Shown piece after piece: positions 33,801 to 46,700 of a stretch of 64,000 nucleotides of DNA. The translations under genes were made by a program, and so were the position numbers. Each line of letters opens with the position of its first letter. The first letter of the stretch is position 1. The DNA is from Lineus longissimus. Its lineage: Eukaryota; Nemertea; Pilidiophora; Heteronemertea; Lineidae. The stretch is from assembly GCF_910592395.1 (NCBI RefSeq), contig NC_088326.1, forward strand, positions 1,307,001 through 1,371,000, in the 5' to 3' direction. The notes beneath the pieces were generated by a model. That model ran no database searches. It saw only the letters and a list, made by a program, of their open reading frames with translations, and was not told where the DNA came from.

Positions 33801-36680
33801 TTTTTCAACAGAACAGGGTTGAAAATGTGTACAATTTCCCCCAATGTTTACAGGGAGGGAGCTGGTGATTGATTGTGACATTGTCCTTCTCCTAAACAGA
33901 CAAACAGGGAACCATTTTTATGGTATCATTTGGCACAATCCATTACCTTGAAAACACATCCTAACGCTGGTTGTTTCTGGCACGTCACAAGATGCGTCCC
34001 TATTCCAAAACAGTTGATACTATGGCCCTGATTGTTCAGCGAGTGGATGGTCTCTTCGTTAATGTCATTACTTGCCACGATGATGAGGTCTGCGAACCAT
34101 GGCACGTCAAATCTGAAAGTAAACGAATGTCACAAGTCTGTCTATGCAAATGATAACATAAGGGGAAGGGGGTACCCCTGTTATGAAAAGGCCACACCTG
34201 GCATCCGGCAGACATTCTTGGCAAATTCTGACACAGTTTTCTGGAACTTCTGAATCAAGGCTATCTTATGCTATACTCCTCGCTGTTCCTGCTGTCCCAA
34301 AAGAGGGAATGTTTTGACTTACTTCTGTGCGACTAGCTTAAATGTCTGTCTAACCTCCACTGAGAGGTATGCCAAGTCGCCACTGTCTAGACGAATACCC
34401 TTTGGACGGTACCCAAGGTCGTTTAGGGCCAAGGCGACGGCACAGAAGTTTGGCACTCCACTCCTACAACGGAAAGTATAACAATTATTAATGAAGAAAA
34501 CACATTGGATTTGGTTTCTTGAATTCAGACCTTGATATCCATGTTTATTCATGTATTTGGACCAAAAATACAACTAAAAGGTGACACATTTTAGATAAGA
34601 AGAGGTTTTGGTTGAGGATAATATATACAAACCTTTTTACATCATACGTATCGACCAAACAAAGCACCTCGGTCGGAAATGCCATGGCGTAGGAAATAAA
34701 TGCTGCCTGTTCTCCTAGGTGGACCTCAGTTTTTATACAACTTAATAGCGGTGCTAGTTTTGTCAGCCATGAATCGACAAGGGAGACAAAGTCGACCTCT
34801 TCATCAGCTGATGCATGCTTCAGCACCTGAAATGAATTTTCATCATCTTCATTTCTAACCAGAAAGATGTTAATTTCATTTAAAATTGAAATTGTTTTAC
34901 ACAATCTAGACGTTTCCTCAGCTTCGATTTTGCGACATTTTTTTGCCCAACGATCGTAGCTTATTAAGATGCATAGTTAATGAGCTTACCCTTGAATTGA
35001 TTTCATCCAAGTCGGTGAATGAATTGACATAGGCATGGGCATGTGTCCCCTTGATTGGAATCCCAAACAGCTTCCCCGCCAGAACATTGCTTGTCCCATC
35101 AAACCCTGGAGAGTAAAATGTAAAGCAAATACTTATCCTCTTGAATATTGGTGTTGCATTGGGAAAAATAAGATGTTACTGGGATCTGGCGACAAAATGC
35201 AAATGGAATGGAATCAAAACGGAGCATCACATATCAGTCCCTTGCTGTATCTTACCTCCCATATAACAATATTTCGAAGCAGACAGCCCCCCATCAGGCC
35301 CCTGGGCCCTCCTCAGACCAAACTCCAACAGCATGATGTTATCTCCAGCAGCAAGGCGGAAACGGGCAGCGTTGGTTGCCACAAGACTGGAAGAGTTCAA
35401 AAGAGCAGTCGTACATATACTTAACAGAACAAGTAGAGAGTCATCTTAGAATAAGGAATCAAAAAAGCTGAAGTTGGATGAATTATCAATGTAAATGGCC
35501 AAAGAGCAGATGTCAACATCAACCTCAACCTCAAAGTGATGTTATTTCTGAATTTCCAAACTGCTGATGTCATAAAACTCGTACCTAGCATAGTTGACAA
35601 GAGTAAGTAATGTTGTCTCCAACAGTTGGACAATTGGTAACGGTCCCTCTAGTCGAAGAAGTGGGACTTTTGGGAAGACGACCGTCCCCTCATCGATGGC
35701 ATACAAGGTCACAGTGGCCGTGTCTAGATTCAGAAGGTAGTCGTAGAACTCGGGGTCGGTGTGGGCTGGCAGGACAGTTTGTAGGTACTCAATATCTGCA
35801 TAAATATGAAACATTTCTAGAGACACCATTGCTCAATTCAACACATTTCAGCTTCAGTGTGCAAATCTCTGCAGCAACAACAAAATATCGGATCAAATAT
35901 ATATAAAAATACCCACCATCAGTAGCGAACTTAAAATTCTTCAAGTATTTCAAACACTCCTCTAAACCAGCAAAGATTGTGAACTCTCCTTGGAAGGGAT
36001 TCTTCCTGAAGTACAGGTCAAATACGCTGCGGTCGGTCCTCTTCTGGCTCTTCCAGTAGGCGTACGCCATGGTGATCTGGTAAAGATCTAGGAGGGAGAA
36101 ATTCAGCACACTATACATATATATATACGTTTTGACAACCCCGTCCTCCGTAACACAGTGATTTCAATGATGCATTTTCTTTTTTCCTGGTCGTATATTT
36201 TCACAATTATCTGTAACGCCAGAAGTCATATTATCGCCAAGTCGTGTGTGTTATCGCCTTTTCCACTTTTGCATCATGACGTTATATTTCAATTACGATG
36301 GATGACGTCCCAACAACCTTGCAATGTTGTCTCATGTCTGGCATTGAACCAAAATAAAGACATGCAAGCAATGAGTTCTGAGCACTTTACACAGGCATGA
36401 CTGGGTTTTTTTGATGTGGGACATTCCACATACATTTGTACAGGTCCAGTGAACAGGGCACAGGCAAGCATCCCTAACTCAGTAACATGATGATTTAGCA
36501 AAAAATATTTGTGTCATTTTTTATCGACTGCTTCAGAGCTAATTCTGAGGACAATAGACACAAATTTTGCATCATCTTCTTACCAGTGAGTAAAGGTTGT
36601 ACCACTCCATTTTGTTCGTGCACTGACAACTTTTTTGTTGCAGGAATCGAAGGTTGTTCGAGGTGAACTTGTCCATCCAT
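30885..36680 (-). CDS. NAPRT: Nicotinate phosphoribosyltransferase NAPRT, 563 aa
   Basis: Fourteen coding exons on the complement: 30885-30962, 31406-31513, 31764-31835, 32099-32184, 33067-33084, 33368-33470, 33947-34112, 34323-34463, 34633-34826, 34990-35105, 35256-35386, 35585-35795, 35917-36087 and 36584-36680. They total 564 codons with stop; human NAPRT has 538. The enzyme makes nicotinate mononucleotide from nicotinate and PRPP with ATP hydrolysis, the first step of the Preiss-Handler route to NAD. Visible motifs: PLLTDLYQ near the start, [27 protein letters not shown] (205-217), the GTHAHAY motif with the probable catalytic His227, and [12 protein letters not shown] (330-341). Exon 33067-33084 is an 18-base microexon encoding EHCAF with split flanking Gly codons. 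The first 25 residues are an extension relative to human. Confidence 0.96.
32255..32475. mobile_element. 221-bp palindromic MITE, copy 1 (NAPRT intron)
   Basis: Almost perfect palindrome: GTGACCCGCTCTACCAAAAC at the left end pairs with GTTTTGGTAGAGCGGGTCAC at the right end, with arms of about 100 bases and a short centre around CTATTACAAACTGATTTGGT. It is flanked by AAAT on both sides (32251-32254 and 32476-32479), a likely 4-bp target duplication. A copy of the same length lies at 46043-46263. No coding capacity. Confidence 0.92.
33502..33627. repeat. 126-bp hairpin-forming inverted repeat in NAPRT intron
   Basis: CAATGGGTGATATGAATAAA followed by GGCTAGCAAATGCTTTTA (33502-33539) pairs with its complement at 33590-33627 with one or two mismatches. 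The loop is about 50 bases. It lies 31 bases upstream of the acceptor of the NAPRT exon 33368-33470 on the transcribed strand, where a branch point would be expected. It is probably a small fold-back element. Confidence 0.8.
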
Positions 36681-36851
36681 GTTCAGTTTTGATGTTGCTA
36701 TCTTGGGTCAAGGTCATCTTAACTCTCCAAACGCGGGGTTGAAAATGAGATTTTCCACCTTCGGAGAGTGTTCAGAAAGGGTGAAGGTCACTGAAAATTT
36801 CAACTTCCGGTGCATGTGGCTTTTTTGGAGGATTTTTGCTCGATTTAAAAC
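36681..36851. promoter_or_regulatory. Shared bidirectional promoter of NAPRT and BYSL
   Basis: The NAPRT and BYSL start codons are 171 bases apart on opposite strands. The gap contains CTTCCGG at 36804-36810, an ETS/GABP-type site common in divergent housekeeping promoters. No TATA box is seen. Confidence 0.7.
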
Positions 36852-39722
36852 ATGGGAAAAGCAAAGAAATCAAAGTCAAGGGCCGCTACAAATGATCCAC
36901 TGAGTAGTAGAGGGGGTCATTTAGCTGACCAGATATTGGAAGATAAATCTGTTCGCGTTCCAGGCCGTACGAAGGGAAAACAGCGGAGGGAGCAAGATGA
37001 TGATGTAGGCTATGATTTCATGTGTATTGTAGTGTATGCTGCTGTACATTTTCACATGATGATAATATCCAATGCATTACTCTACTGGACTGTCAAGCCT
37101 CTGGTCCTTTTTGAATATTTAGTGAACTCGTCCTGCCTACAGTTGCAATTAGCTCTGGCCTTTGTTGATCAACATTGTAAGCGTAAACTAAAGGAATGCC
37201 GACATTGAAGTTGCCTAGTAATAGTATAAGTATCATCATGCTAATTTTATTTCAGTTTGTTGATGAGAAACTGTCGCGGAAAATCTTAGACCAGGCGCGT
37301 CGCCAACAAGAAGAACTAGAAGATGAACATGGTGTCAAGAAGAGAGAAAAGAAATCGCCGAAGACTGTCAGTCTTGGTGCGGGACCTTCGAAACCTCAGT
37401 CTGATTCTGAAGATGATATATCGGATGCAGAAGAATTCGATTATGAGCATGTTGTAAGTGAAATATTCATAACCTCTGCAACTGCTGGAGCTCTGACAAC
37501 TGAACATAAAGTTGCTTTTTAGGAATTGTTTCCAAAAGAAATATTCTAAACTTTTAGTTGGTGATCACTGAGTTTATTCATTTATCTTCCCCGATAGGGT
37601 TTTATGAATTGGTTTCATATTTTTCAGGAAATTAATGATGAAGATGAGAAAGCATTGGAAATGTTCATGTCAAAATCAGCTCCACAGCGGCGGACACTTG
37701 CTGACATTATCCAAGAGAAACTCACCGAGAAACAAACAGAAATACACACATTAATGTCAGGTGAGCGACACTGAGATCTTCTTGTGTCTTCTTAGAAAAG
37801 CAGAAGATTTACAGCTTTCCTTTGCCATCTGTCTGTGATACTCTCCCATCCATCATAAGACAAGACAGTGCATCTAAAACTTGCTCCTCTCCCTCAAAGG
37901 ACAGTAATAATGTCTTGACAGGACTCTCCCTCATTTCGCTCGCCCTCATTTCAGACCAGGGAAGTCTTCAGATTCAACAGCTAGATGAGCGAGTGGTGAA
38001 CATGTACAAACAAATAAAACAGATCTTATCCAGATATCGGAGTGGGAAGTTACCGAAGGCTTTCAAGATCATACCATCGTTGTCAAACTGGGAACAGGTG
38101 AGTTGGTGGTTGTTAGAGATTGCACGATTCTGTTTTTGCCCCAAGGAATTATCATTACATAGGTCACTAAATGAGGGCTTTGTGATAAAATCAAATATTG
38201 GTTCTGGCAAACTTCTGCCTGTGTGTCATCGGTAGACAATGTTGTATAAAAAACTGATGTACTGAGGGACTTTTATACAGGAGAATTACCAGATAAACCT
38301 TGATCAAACTGCGCATCGGTTGTGTTCCTATACAGCGTAAAAGCAGTTCTTCATTTTGGTTTTTCAGATTCTTTACATCACAGAACCAGACCAGTGGTCG
38401 GCCGCTAGCACCTACCAGGCAACCAGGATCTTCGCTTCTAATCTCAATGCTAAAATGGCGCAAAGGTAAGGAAACATTGACTTTGAGTTACAATGAATGA
38501 TTTAAAAAGACAGTAGGATGTCATATTACTCTTTTGATTAACAAACTTTTGCACGCAGATATTCCTGGTTTGACAGTATTTCATTTTTTTGTTCCAGGTT
38601 CATAAATCTGGTGCTGTTGCCTCGGGTGCGGGATGATATTGCAGAATATAAGAAGTTGAATTTTCATTTATACATGGTGAGTAAACAAGAGAGGTGCTTA
38701 TTTCTTGATCCCCCCCCCCCAACAAATCTGTTATCTTCGTTATAACTACTACTGTACATTTTAAAGACCTGTTTTGATCGTATCTGGCATACTTATCTGA
38801 TGTCGTTTAATTCTTTTTCCAGGCAATAAAGAAAGCACTTTTCAAACCGGCTGCATTTTTCAAGGGATTTCTTCTACCACTCTGTGAGGTAAGTTTCCAC
38901 TCTACATACTGCCCTATTGACAGAACCCTGGCAGTATCAGGTGTTCTGTCATTATTCTTAAGGTGGTTGTCCAAAGATGAAAAATTCAATAAATTTTGGG
39001 TTGTTTTGTGGAGGATCTTATGTTGTGATATCTTTTTCCTTTTTCAGAGTGGCACATGCACACTACGAGAAGCTGTAATCATCGCCAGCATCCTTGCAAA
39101 GTGTTCAATACCGATGCTGCACTCAGCAGCCGCCATCTTGAAAATAGCGGAGATGGACTACAACGGAGCCAACAGTATTTTTCTGCGGACGTTGCTTGAT
39201 AAGAAATATGCATTACCGTACCGAGTGGTGGATGCTGTGGTGTTCCACTTTATTAAGTAAGTATCCTTTCATAATCACAGATGGAGGCACAGAATAAAAG
39301 AAATAGTGGAGTTATATTTCATTCAGTGGGTGTGACTTTTGAATTGAAGCATCCTGTGATAGTTTGAACAAGCCTCGTGTCACCTAGAAGAATGAGGAGA
39401 CTGACCCAGAGTGCTGTTGAAGCCAAAATTCAACCTTTATCTTGCTTCACCCCAAAAATTCTCGACAACAATTCTTCGTGGATTCTCTAATTTCAGGTTC
39501 CAAATGGACAAGCGAGAGCTCCCTGTCCTGTGGCATCAGTGCTTCCTCACATTCATCCAGCGCTACAAACAGGACATCTCGACGGAACAGAAAGAGGGGT
39601 TAATGGAGGTGCTACGCGCGCATACACATCATACGATAACGTCGGAAATAAGACGCGAACTGATGAACTCAAAGTGTCGGGATGATGAGACTGCAACGCC
39701 ACCTGATGATATGGATTCATAG
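36852..39722 (+). CDS. BYSL: Bystin (ENP1), 40S ribosome biogenesis factor, 434 aa
   Basis: Nine exons: 36852-37004, 37256-37453, 37628-37760, 37955-38097, 38368-38465, 38598-38676, 38823-38888, 39048-39256 and 39497-39722, joined in frame to 435 codons with stop; human bystin has 437. The N-terminal third is charged and disordered (basic start, then an acidic Ser/Asp/Glu stretch around residues 95-115). The conserved bystin domain follows: [48 protein letters not shown]-type, [39 protein letters not shown] and [13 protein letters not shown]. Bystin/Enp1 is needed for 20S pre-rRNA processing and export of pre-40S particles from nucleolus to cytoplasm. The start is head-to-head with NAPRT. Confidence 0.97.
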
Positions 39723-39903
39723 GACTGTGGTGATGGAATCAGAAGCTTGTTATATTTTGATAGACAGCAAGGACTTGGGATTTTGATCATCGCGGATTCG
39801 GTAGTGTAACTGAACACCCACTGAAAGGCTTGTCACTGCACTGATATCCTTGTTGGTTGAACTGCAAGTAAATCACTTGCAGGTGATAATTTTAAGATTT
39901 GTA

Positions 39904-39909
39904 AATAAA
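39904..39909 (+). terminator. Polyadenylation signal AATAAA of BYSL
   Basis: AATAAA lies 182 bases after the BYSL stop, followed within 40 bases by a GT-rich stretch (CGTTTGTCTTTTTGGTG), the usual arrangement of a cleavage site. Confidence 0.75.
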
Positions 39910-41382
39910 CCATATGAATAATTGTCATCCATTTCGTTTGTCTTTTTGGTGTACTGTAACTCATACTCCTGGTTGTTTGCAACACTGTAAGGATAGGGTG
40001 TCCCCACGTCCTCTGGCCAAGATCAGTCCAGTGAATAATCAGTCCCCAGTCATCTTATAAAACTGCCACAGCTGGTCCCAAGCCCAGATATAGAGAGGAG
40101 GGTTGAACATGAGGCCAGCAACCTTGCCCTGTAAAAGAAACCCTTGCCATAGACACAGTACCAACAGCTGGCAACTGGACCTGGAGACTGACATGAAGAC
40201 CATAGGTAGTGCGTGGCCTTTGGTTCAAATACGTGTGTACACATGGAATGTCCTTGACCCTTGCGATTGCTTGCCAGACGAGAACCAAGGCAATAGTATC
40301 CCAAGTGTCTATTCCTGGGCCAAGGTAGCCCAGTCCCTGAACACAGTCACCCAACTGACATATCAAGGGCAGCTTTGAACCTAGAACATCAAGATCTTTG
40401 GCAGGAGACCCAAGTTACCTCATGTAGGCATGGAGTAGTCCCCGACGGTACAAGGGCACCCTCTTGCAAGCAGGGCAGACAACATGACTCCTTCCGCAAG
40501 TTCCAGGTAAGTACCAGGTATGCATCAAGTGAAATTGCCTGATCAGTGATATCTCAGGATTGGTATAGGGCTGCTTAAGGCTCACAGCAGCACTCTCACT
40601 GAGTCTTAAGAAGGACAAGTGGATCATCAAACAGAGACAGAAGTCATGCCATGTGATAAATTTATTAACTTTCTTTATAATTTTACAATATATCCATATA
40701 TATATATTAACAAAGACTTCTCATGGTTTTACATAAGTACTGATATCTTATACACGACTATACGTGTACAACAACTAACTCTAACAAAGTCATCCTTGAA
40801 CAAGGTTTAAATTTGATTGCAAGTTATAGTACAGGACCAAAGTATATTTTGACACTGTCAATTGAAATAACCTCCAATCGGTTCTGTAGCTGCCAAATCG
40901 TGTAGGACCAAAGTTTGGTAGCTACATCCAGTGGTCAATAACTGAACCAGTCAGTTATCATTTTGAGAGGAAAGACTGCGACGATCTCTGGAATATCAAT
41001 CATAAAGTCACTATCAGTACAGTAGATTGTGCCAAAATAAACTTAGTCTCAGAATTCGATTTATTCTGGCCGGAATCAGAGCACATAATACATATGTAGA
41101 TCCTATCTTAATTTTACAAAATGAGTCAATTTCTCTGCAATAAGTCTGTTGTGCCCGGGTATGGTAAGGTAAGGTACCGGGATGGCAGAAGACTAGCCTT
41201 GTCTGAAATTGGCAAGAAAAAGCAAGAATACTTCATTACTTAGAGATACCTCAAAAATACTTAGAGATACCTCACAAGAGATACCTCACAACTGGAACAA
41301 ATCAACAGGCCAAGTTGCATAGAGAGCCTTTATATAATAAACTTCGATTTTGAAAGTTCAGTGACCAGGTGATTCTCATGTA

Positions 41383-41560
41383 CAGTGGAACCTCCGTTAG
41401 CAGACACCTCTCTATTAAGGACAACCTCTCTATTAGGGACACTAGTTTTGGTCCCAAATTCGTTGTTTCCATTCAATTTGACCTCTCTTATCTGGACACC
41501 TCTCTATTAAGGACATCACTTGTCAGTCCCGAGGGTGTCCTTAATAGAGAGGTTCTACTG
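41383..41560. mobile_element. 178-bp pogo/Tigger-like MITE
   Basis: It begins CAGTGGAACCTC and ends with GAGGTTCTACTG, with the inner motif CTCTCTATTAAGGACA repeated in both orientations. TA on each side (41381-41382 and 41561-41562) is the expected target duplication. CAGTRGAACC-type termini with a TA duplication are characteristic of pogo/Tigger elements of the Tc1/mariner superfamily. No transposase frame is present. Confidence 0.85.
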
Positions 41561-42139
41561 TACTACAAATTCAATGCACATAAACAAGGGAGCTTCACAC
41601 TAAAATAATTCTCTGCCGAGACAACCATTGTCCTGTCCTTTCCTTGGTGAAGGCAGCTAACTAACTAATTGACACCAATTTATGACAGGACAGCGAAAAG
41701 ATTCACTCACCAACTTTCGAACCAGCTGAATACAAGGCTTGGATCATCTGTTAGAAATAGGGGAAAATATTACACAGTTTTAAAAATAAAAGCTCATCTC
41801 TCATTAATTTCTGCAGTTCCCTCTCATTAAAGGGTTCAGGAATGCATAGGAATATGTTGCAAATGTCACATTCATGGGGTTTAGATTAAGAATGTGTATA
41901 AAAATATATTTGATAAACACATCACATAGTCGATAGCATACATGTATCTTATAGTATATCATAGATCTTTACACATTTGTATTGGTTATTATTATTGGTT
42001 CAGATTTCATAGGAATCAAAAATAGAGAGATCTATATACCCAATACAAATCCAATTATTATATTTGGAGGACATTTTATCAACTCTTCTATAGCTAGGGG
42101 ATATAAAGTCACCGTGCCCCATCTTGGAAAACTTGCCAA

Positions 42140-42264
42140 GGCGATCAGGACAACCAGCCCAGGCAATCAGGACAACCGGCCCAGGCAATCAGGACAACAG
42201 GCCCAGGCAATTAGGACAACCGGCCCAGGCAATCAGGACAACCGGCCTAGGCAACCAAGACAAT
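42140..42264. repeat. 22-bp minisatellite, about 5-6 copies
   Basis: The unit is close to CAGGACAACCGGCCCAGGCA plus AT, repeated with a few substitutions (ACCAGCCC, ACAGGCCC, TTAGGACA). The 22-base period shifts frame each unit, so it is unlikely to be coding. It lies in the presumed ASAP 3' UTR region. Confidence 0.85.
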
Positions 42265-43759
42265 TCCAAGCTACCACCTAATCTTGTTAGCACCAACTTG
42301 AATATGATTATATTCAGTTCATTTGTAATTGTACCTTTTTATTCATCACGACATTCATTTCATTAACCCTAATCTCCAACATTAAACACACAGAATTTTC
42401 CAAAATAGATTTGATTTTCAAACTTGATAGTTCCATACCTTTTGGAAACTCGCCACCACTTCAGCTGTATGAATCAATGTATTTGTCTCCTGGAACTGTA
42501 GAACATACATCAACGTAGGGCATTACAAGGAAATCCTTTAAACTTTGGCGGAATTTAAGCCTTGATAGAAATGAAGTTCCCATCAAATGAAAGTTTCCTA
42601 ACTGAGCAGCATTTTAACAAAACTGCTGCATAACGAAAAATCTCCCATTCGTAAAGTCAGCCCACAGGGCAACTCTGTGATACACAATGTTTTGTACATG
42701 TACTACAACAATATATTGGCAAAAATTCTTCTCATTTAATCCATGTTAATTGCTTATAATACAATCACAATAACCCTCATGCTCTTAGACCAGAAACCTA
42801 CAAGAACGTGAGTACTTCATTTGACCATAAAGAAAGAAACAATTCACACCTTCTTTATAAAGTTTTTGGCATAGACTGAATGTACACATAGACATTTGTA
42901 CAACATTGAATATATGGAATCTACATATAAAAAATTCACTTTTAATCATGTTAATTCTGACTGCTCTTTACATTTTCTGGTGGGCATACAGATATTTTGG
43001 CAAATCTAGGAATAATCCCAACAATTTCACAACCCCAATTTTAAACAATAGATGAATATTTTTAAAGCGATATCTAAAAATAGGAAAGTCTCTTTCGTCA
43101 AAAACATTCATGGACAGAAATATATTATATTATCGTAATCTTGATCACATTGGCCTTTGCACCAAACATTTTTGAGGTGACATTTTAAGCTCAGCTCTAA
43201 ATTTTCAGAAATAGTTTATCAGTTAAGTATATGTCTATGGTGAGGACTGCATAAAAATCATCATTAGACTTGAAGGCATGTATGTCATTTCTGTGAAGAA
43301 TGACAGTAGAGGTGCTCCATGAATATTAGCGTGTCAGCGACGAGCGGGAGCTCCTCGGAGAGACTGAAGCTGATTCCACAGGATGCACATTGTATGGTTA
43401 GAAAGCAGGCAAACTCTTCGCTGGCTGGGTCAAAAAAGCTCACCACTACAGGACACCATCACCACGAAAACATGGCCGCCATCTATCACCTTACTACCCA
43501 CAACAACCTGATCTGTACTCGTGGTAAAATTGACAGACGTCTACAAAGCACTGACTACTGTGTAGTTTCCATTCCAGGCACTAGGGGAGCTGACACCGGG
43601 ATCAAACGTCTACCATGCCAAAATACAATCACATCCATTTCAGCCAATAGGGGGTGCAGCTACCAACTAATCCAAGCATTTCTCGTAGCACCACAGTAAA
43701 GTTCCTAATCCTTCCACTAGGGGATGCTGTCACCAGTGTCCCAAGATGCATCAGTAACG

Positions 43760-46700
43760 TCACTCACTGAGTATATGAACAAAACTGACGGGGAACATTC
43801 CCCGCCGATCGGGTTGGCCTGCTATCTCACCTTCCTGAAATATCAAATAAGAAGATAAATCCGCAAGCAGTCATTAGCTGCATTGGTTATCCTTTTGGAT
43901 AAGTGGTGACAGTTTTTTTCCAACAAAACAGCAGAACTCAAATATGGCTTCGAGGCCAGTTTTCTGTTATCTGACAGCTAGGGCAAGATGAGCTCAATGT
44001 CACTGCCAACAGAGACCATTAACTCAGGGCTACTGGTTCATGCGAGTTCTGTTTGATGTCATGATGGATACTCCGTAGGCCAGGTGGTTGGCACAGAAAT
44101 GCCCTCATGACAGAGAACTCATGTAGGCGTCATCATGGCTACTTACCCACCATGTCTCATCCTCCTCCCTCAGCACCAATATAATCTCACCCTCCTGAAA
44201 CGTCAACTCATCCCTTTTATCCGCAACACACGGATACAGTGCGCGACAACGCCGCCGCTGTACGCCACCAGGCTCCGACCCAGAACTCTTCTTCTGCCTC
44301 CGCACCGGGACGGGTGGGTTTCCTCTACCTGCAAAGTCATTCGAGCTCAGACTACCTGGGGATTTCAACGGTTCATTGTTGATGAAAGTCTTAACGCTAT
44401 CAACTGAAAATACAAAATACTCCACTAAAATACTTGCCACTCACATTAGGTCTAAGTTATTCAATACAGGTGGAACTAATCATCAAACAATACAAACAGT
44501 AAGAAAAAGACTAAGAGCAAACTGACTGAGGCTATAGAGTGGTTTTCTCTATACAGATCAAGAGACACCAACCCTCTCTGAACACAGACAATGGCCTTTT
44601 CAGACTTAACAGCTATGATAATATAATCAACTATTATCACTGAGCTGTTCTATGTGTGTCAATTACTAATCCCTTCTTTGTGTGACACAACTCTCGTATA
44701 TATGTTCTTGGGACAATGGATCACTCAGACATTTGACAATGCACAGGGTAGACAGTCAAGTGTTGTTAACAAAAACTATTAGGAGAAGAAAATTCACATG
44801 TGTTAACAACCCTTCTAAAAACGTCAGTTAAAGGATCTTAAACAGTACCAATGCTGGTATAATGGCAAGATCCCGGCACTACTCACCTTGGTCGCTGCTG
44901 GACCGGGTGTGTCGTGGAAACGGCTTGGGCTTCAAGGCTGAGCTGAAAAACAACAAAGGTTTTCATTCAAGTTGCAGGTTGTTAGTGTTAGGTTTACCAA
45001 AGTTTGTCAGCACTTTTCAAGCTCATGTTGTCAATCTCCACTGAAGAAGAGATCGACATGTTTTACAGTCCTCTGGAGGGATGCCAATTTCTCCACTCGT
45101 GAATTTCTCAGTTATGAAATGTAAATTCTTTCGTTTTTGCTGGCTCTTGATTCATGACTTACTCTGACTGTTCACTCTGACTTGTTGGCACTGTAGGAGG
45201 GAGTACAAGTTTAGCACCTGCAGAAAAGAATTGAAAAAAACATTTTATAATATTACAGCATGTTTAGACTGAGTGGGTATTTGCGTGGTCTGCTAAGATG
45301 GCCAGAGACAGTTTAATGCTTTCGTGCAAAAAAGACTACTAATCATATTTCTTCTGGCTTTTCAATCAAAACATAAACTCGTGTGATTTTTATTTCTGTG
45401 AAACGACATAATCTGCAAATCTCACTAATTGTTTTGGCAGATACAAGATATAGGAACTGTGAACTACCTGAGGGAAAGGATTTGGCTGGCAAAGGAGGAG
45501 GCTCTGAGGGTGTCCGTCGGTGGGTGGGTGCGGTGGGGGTCTTTGGTCCAGGGGGAAGTGGAGCTGGCTTCTTCTTAGTGGGGACTGGTGGGGGTGCCAC
45601 TGTCCCATTGTTTGGGATAATGAGATTCGGAACTGGAAAAAATCATTATTTTCTAAAAAATATCTACAGGAAGGGGTATTTTGCTTAATTTTCAAACCAG
45701 CTAACTGGTCACGGTATCTGAATAGGGGAACAAAAATATTTTAGATTCCAACCTTCCAGAATTTGTGGTTCTTGCAATGAAAGGACGTATTTCTAATCTC
45801 TGCTGTTTTAAAGGACAGCATAAGAAACTCTGAGGCAAAGAAACTAACGTCATGTTCAACCCTCACCACGAGTGAACTATTTAGCATAGTACAAAGAGAG
45901 CAACTATAAACAAACCAACAGAACTACGATACTTTGTATCTGATACAGTCTTGTCCTGAGGTAATATTGGAAGGCAAAAATGAGGCGATGGATTACAAAA
46001 TGATAACATCATGTCTGTACAGCATTGGCATCTATAACATATGTGACTCGCTCTACCAAAACTAGGCGCTTGTCGCATCTGAACTCGACAGGTTGATACG
46101 GACTTGTTGTTCATTTCCCTATTGTAGACCTTTTGTGAAATCTATTACAAACTGATTTGGTCACATTTCACAAAAGGTCTACAATAGGGAAATGAAAAAC
46201 AAGTCCGTATCAACCTGTCAAGTTCAGATGCGACAAGCGCCTAGTTTTGGTAGAGCGGGTCACATATCACATACCAAATGCTTTGGCAAAAACTTTAAGT
46301 GTACATTAGTGGTCAAGCACTGATGTAATGTCATCTTTTTGTCGACCATGGCCACTAGATGGCAGCACATAACCTATGGTCTGTCGAGGTCGTCTGATTT
46401 AGACTGAACAGACTGATCGTGTCAAGTCAAAGAAATCAACTACACAACACACTATCACTATTTATAGATATATGAACACTGTATACCTGCAATTCCTACT
46501 GATGCATGTGAAACAAAGAATAAGAAATCTGGTTTAGTGACAAGGATATGATGAAGGCATTGTGAGACACATGCAAGTGATAGTGATGACCTCGATTGAC
46601 GGACATGCCAAGGTGACAGGGCTGCATTCATGTGAGTGCAGCAGACTGTGGGTGGGGGTTTAAGAGTGAGATGACAATGGTTATATCACTGCCGTATAAA

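Larger units (their letters stand above)
39910..43759. other. Gene-free stretch between BYSL and ASAP; contains ASAP 3' UTR
   Basis: No exon is supported. The ASAP-like gene on the minus strand ends at 43760 and its 3' UTR must extend leftwards; TTTATT near 40660 (minus-strand AATAAA) would make it about 3 kb, but an intermediate end is possible. The stretch includes a pogo/Tigger-like MITE (41383-41560) and a short minisatellite (42140-42264). Confidence 0.45.

Noticed and set aside
43319-43699. Plus-strand open frame of 126 codons with a His run
   Set aside because: It lies in the 3' flank of the minus-strand ASAP gene, has no splice sites or domain, and the composition is that of non-coding sequence.
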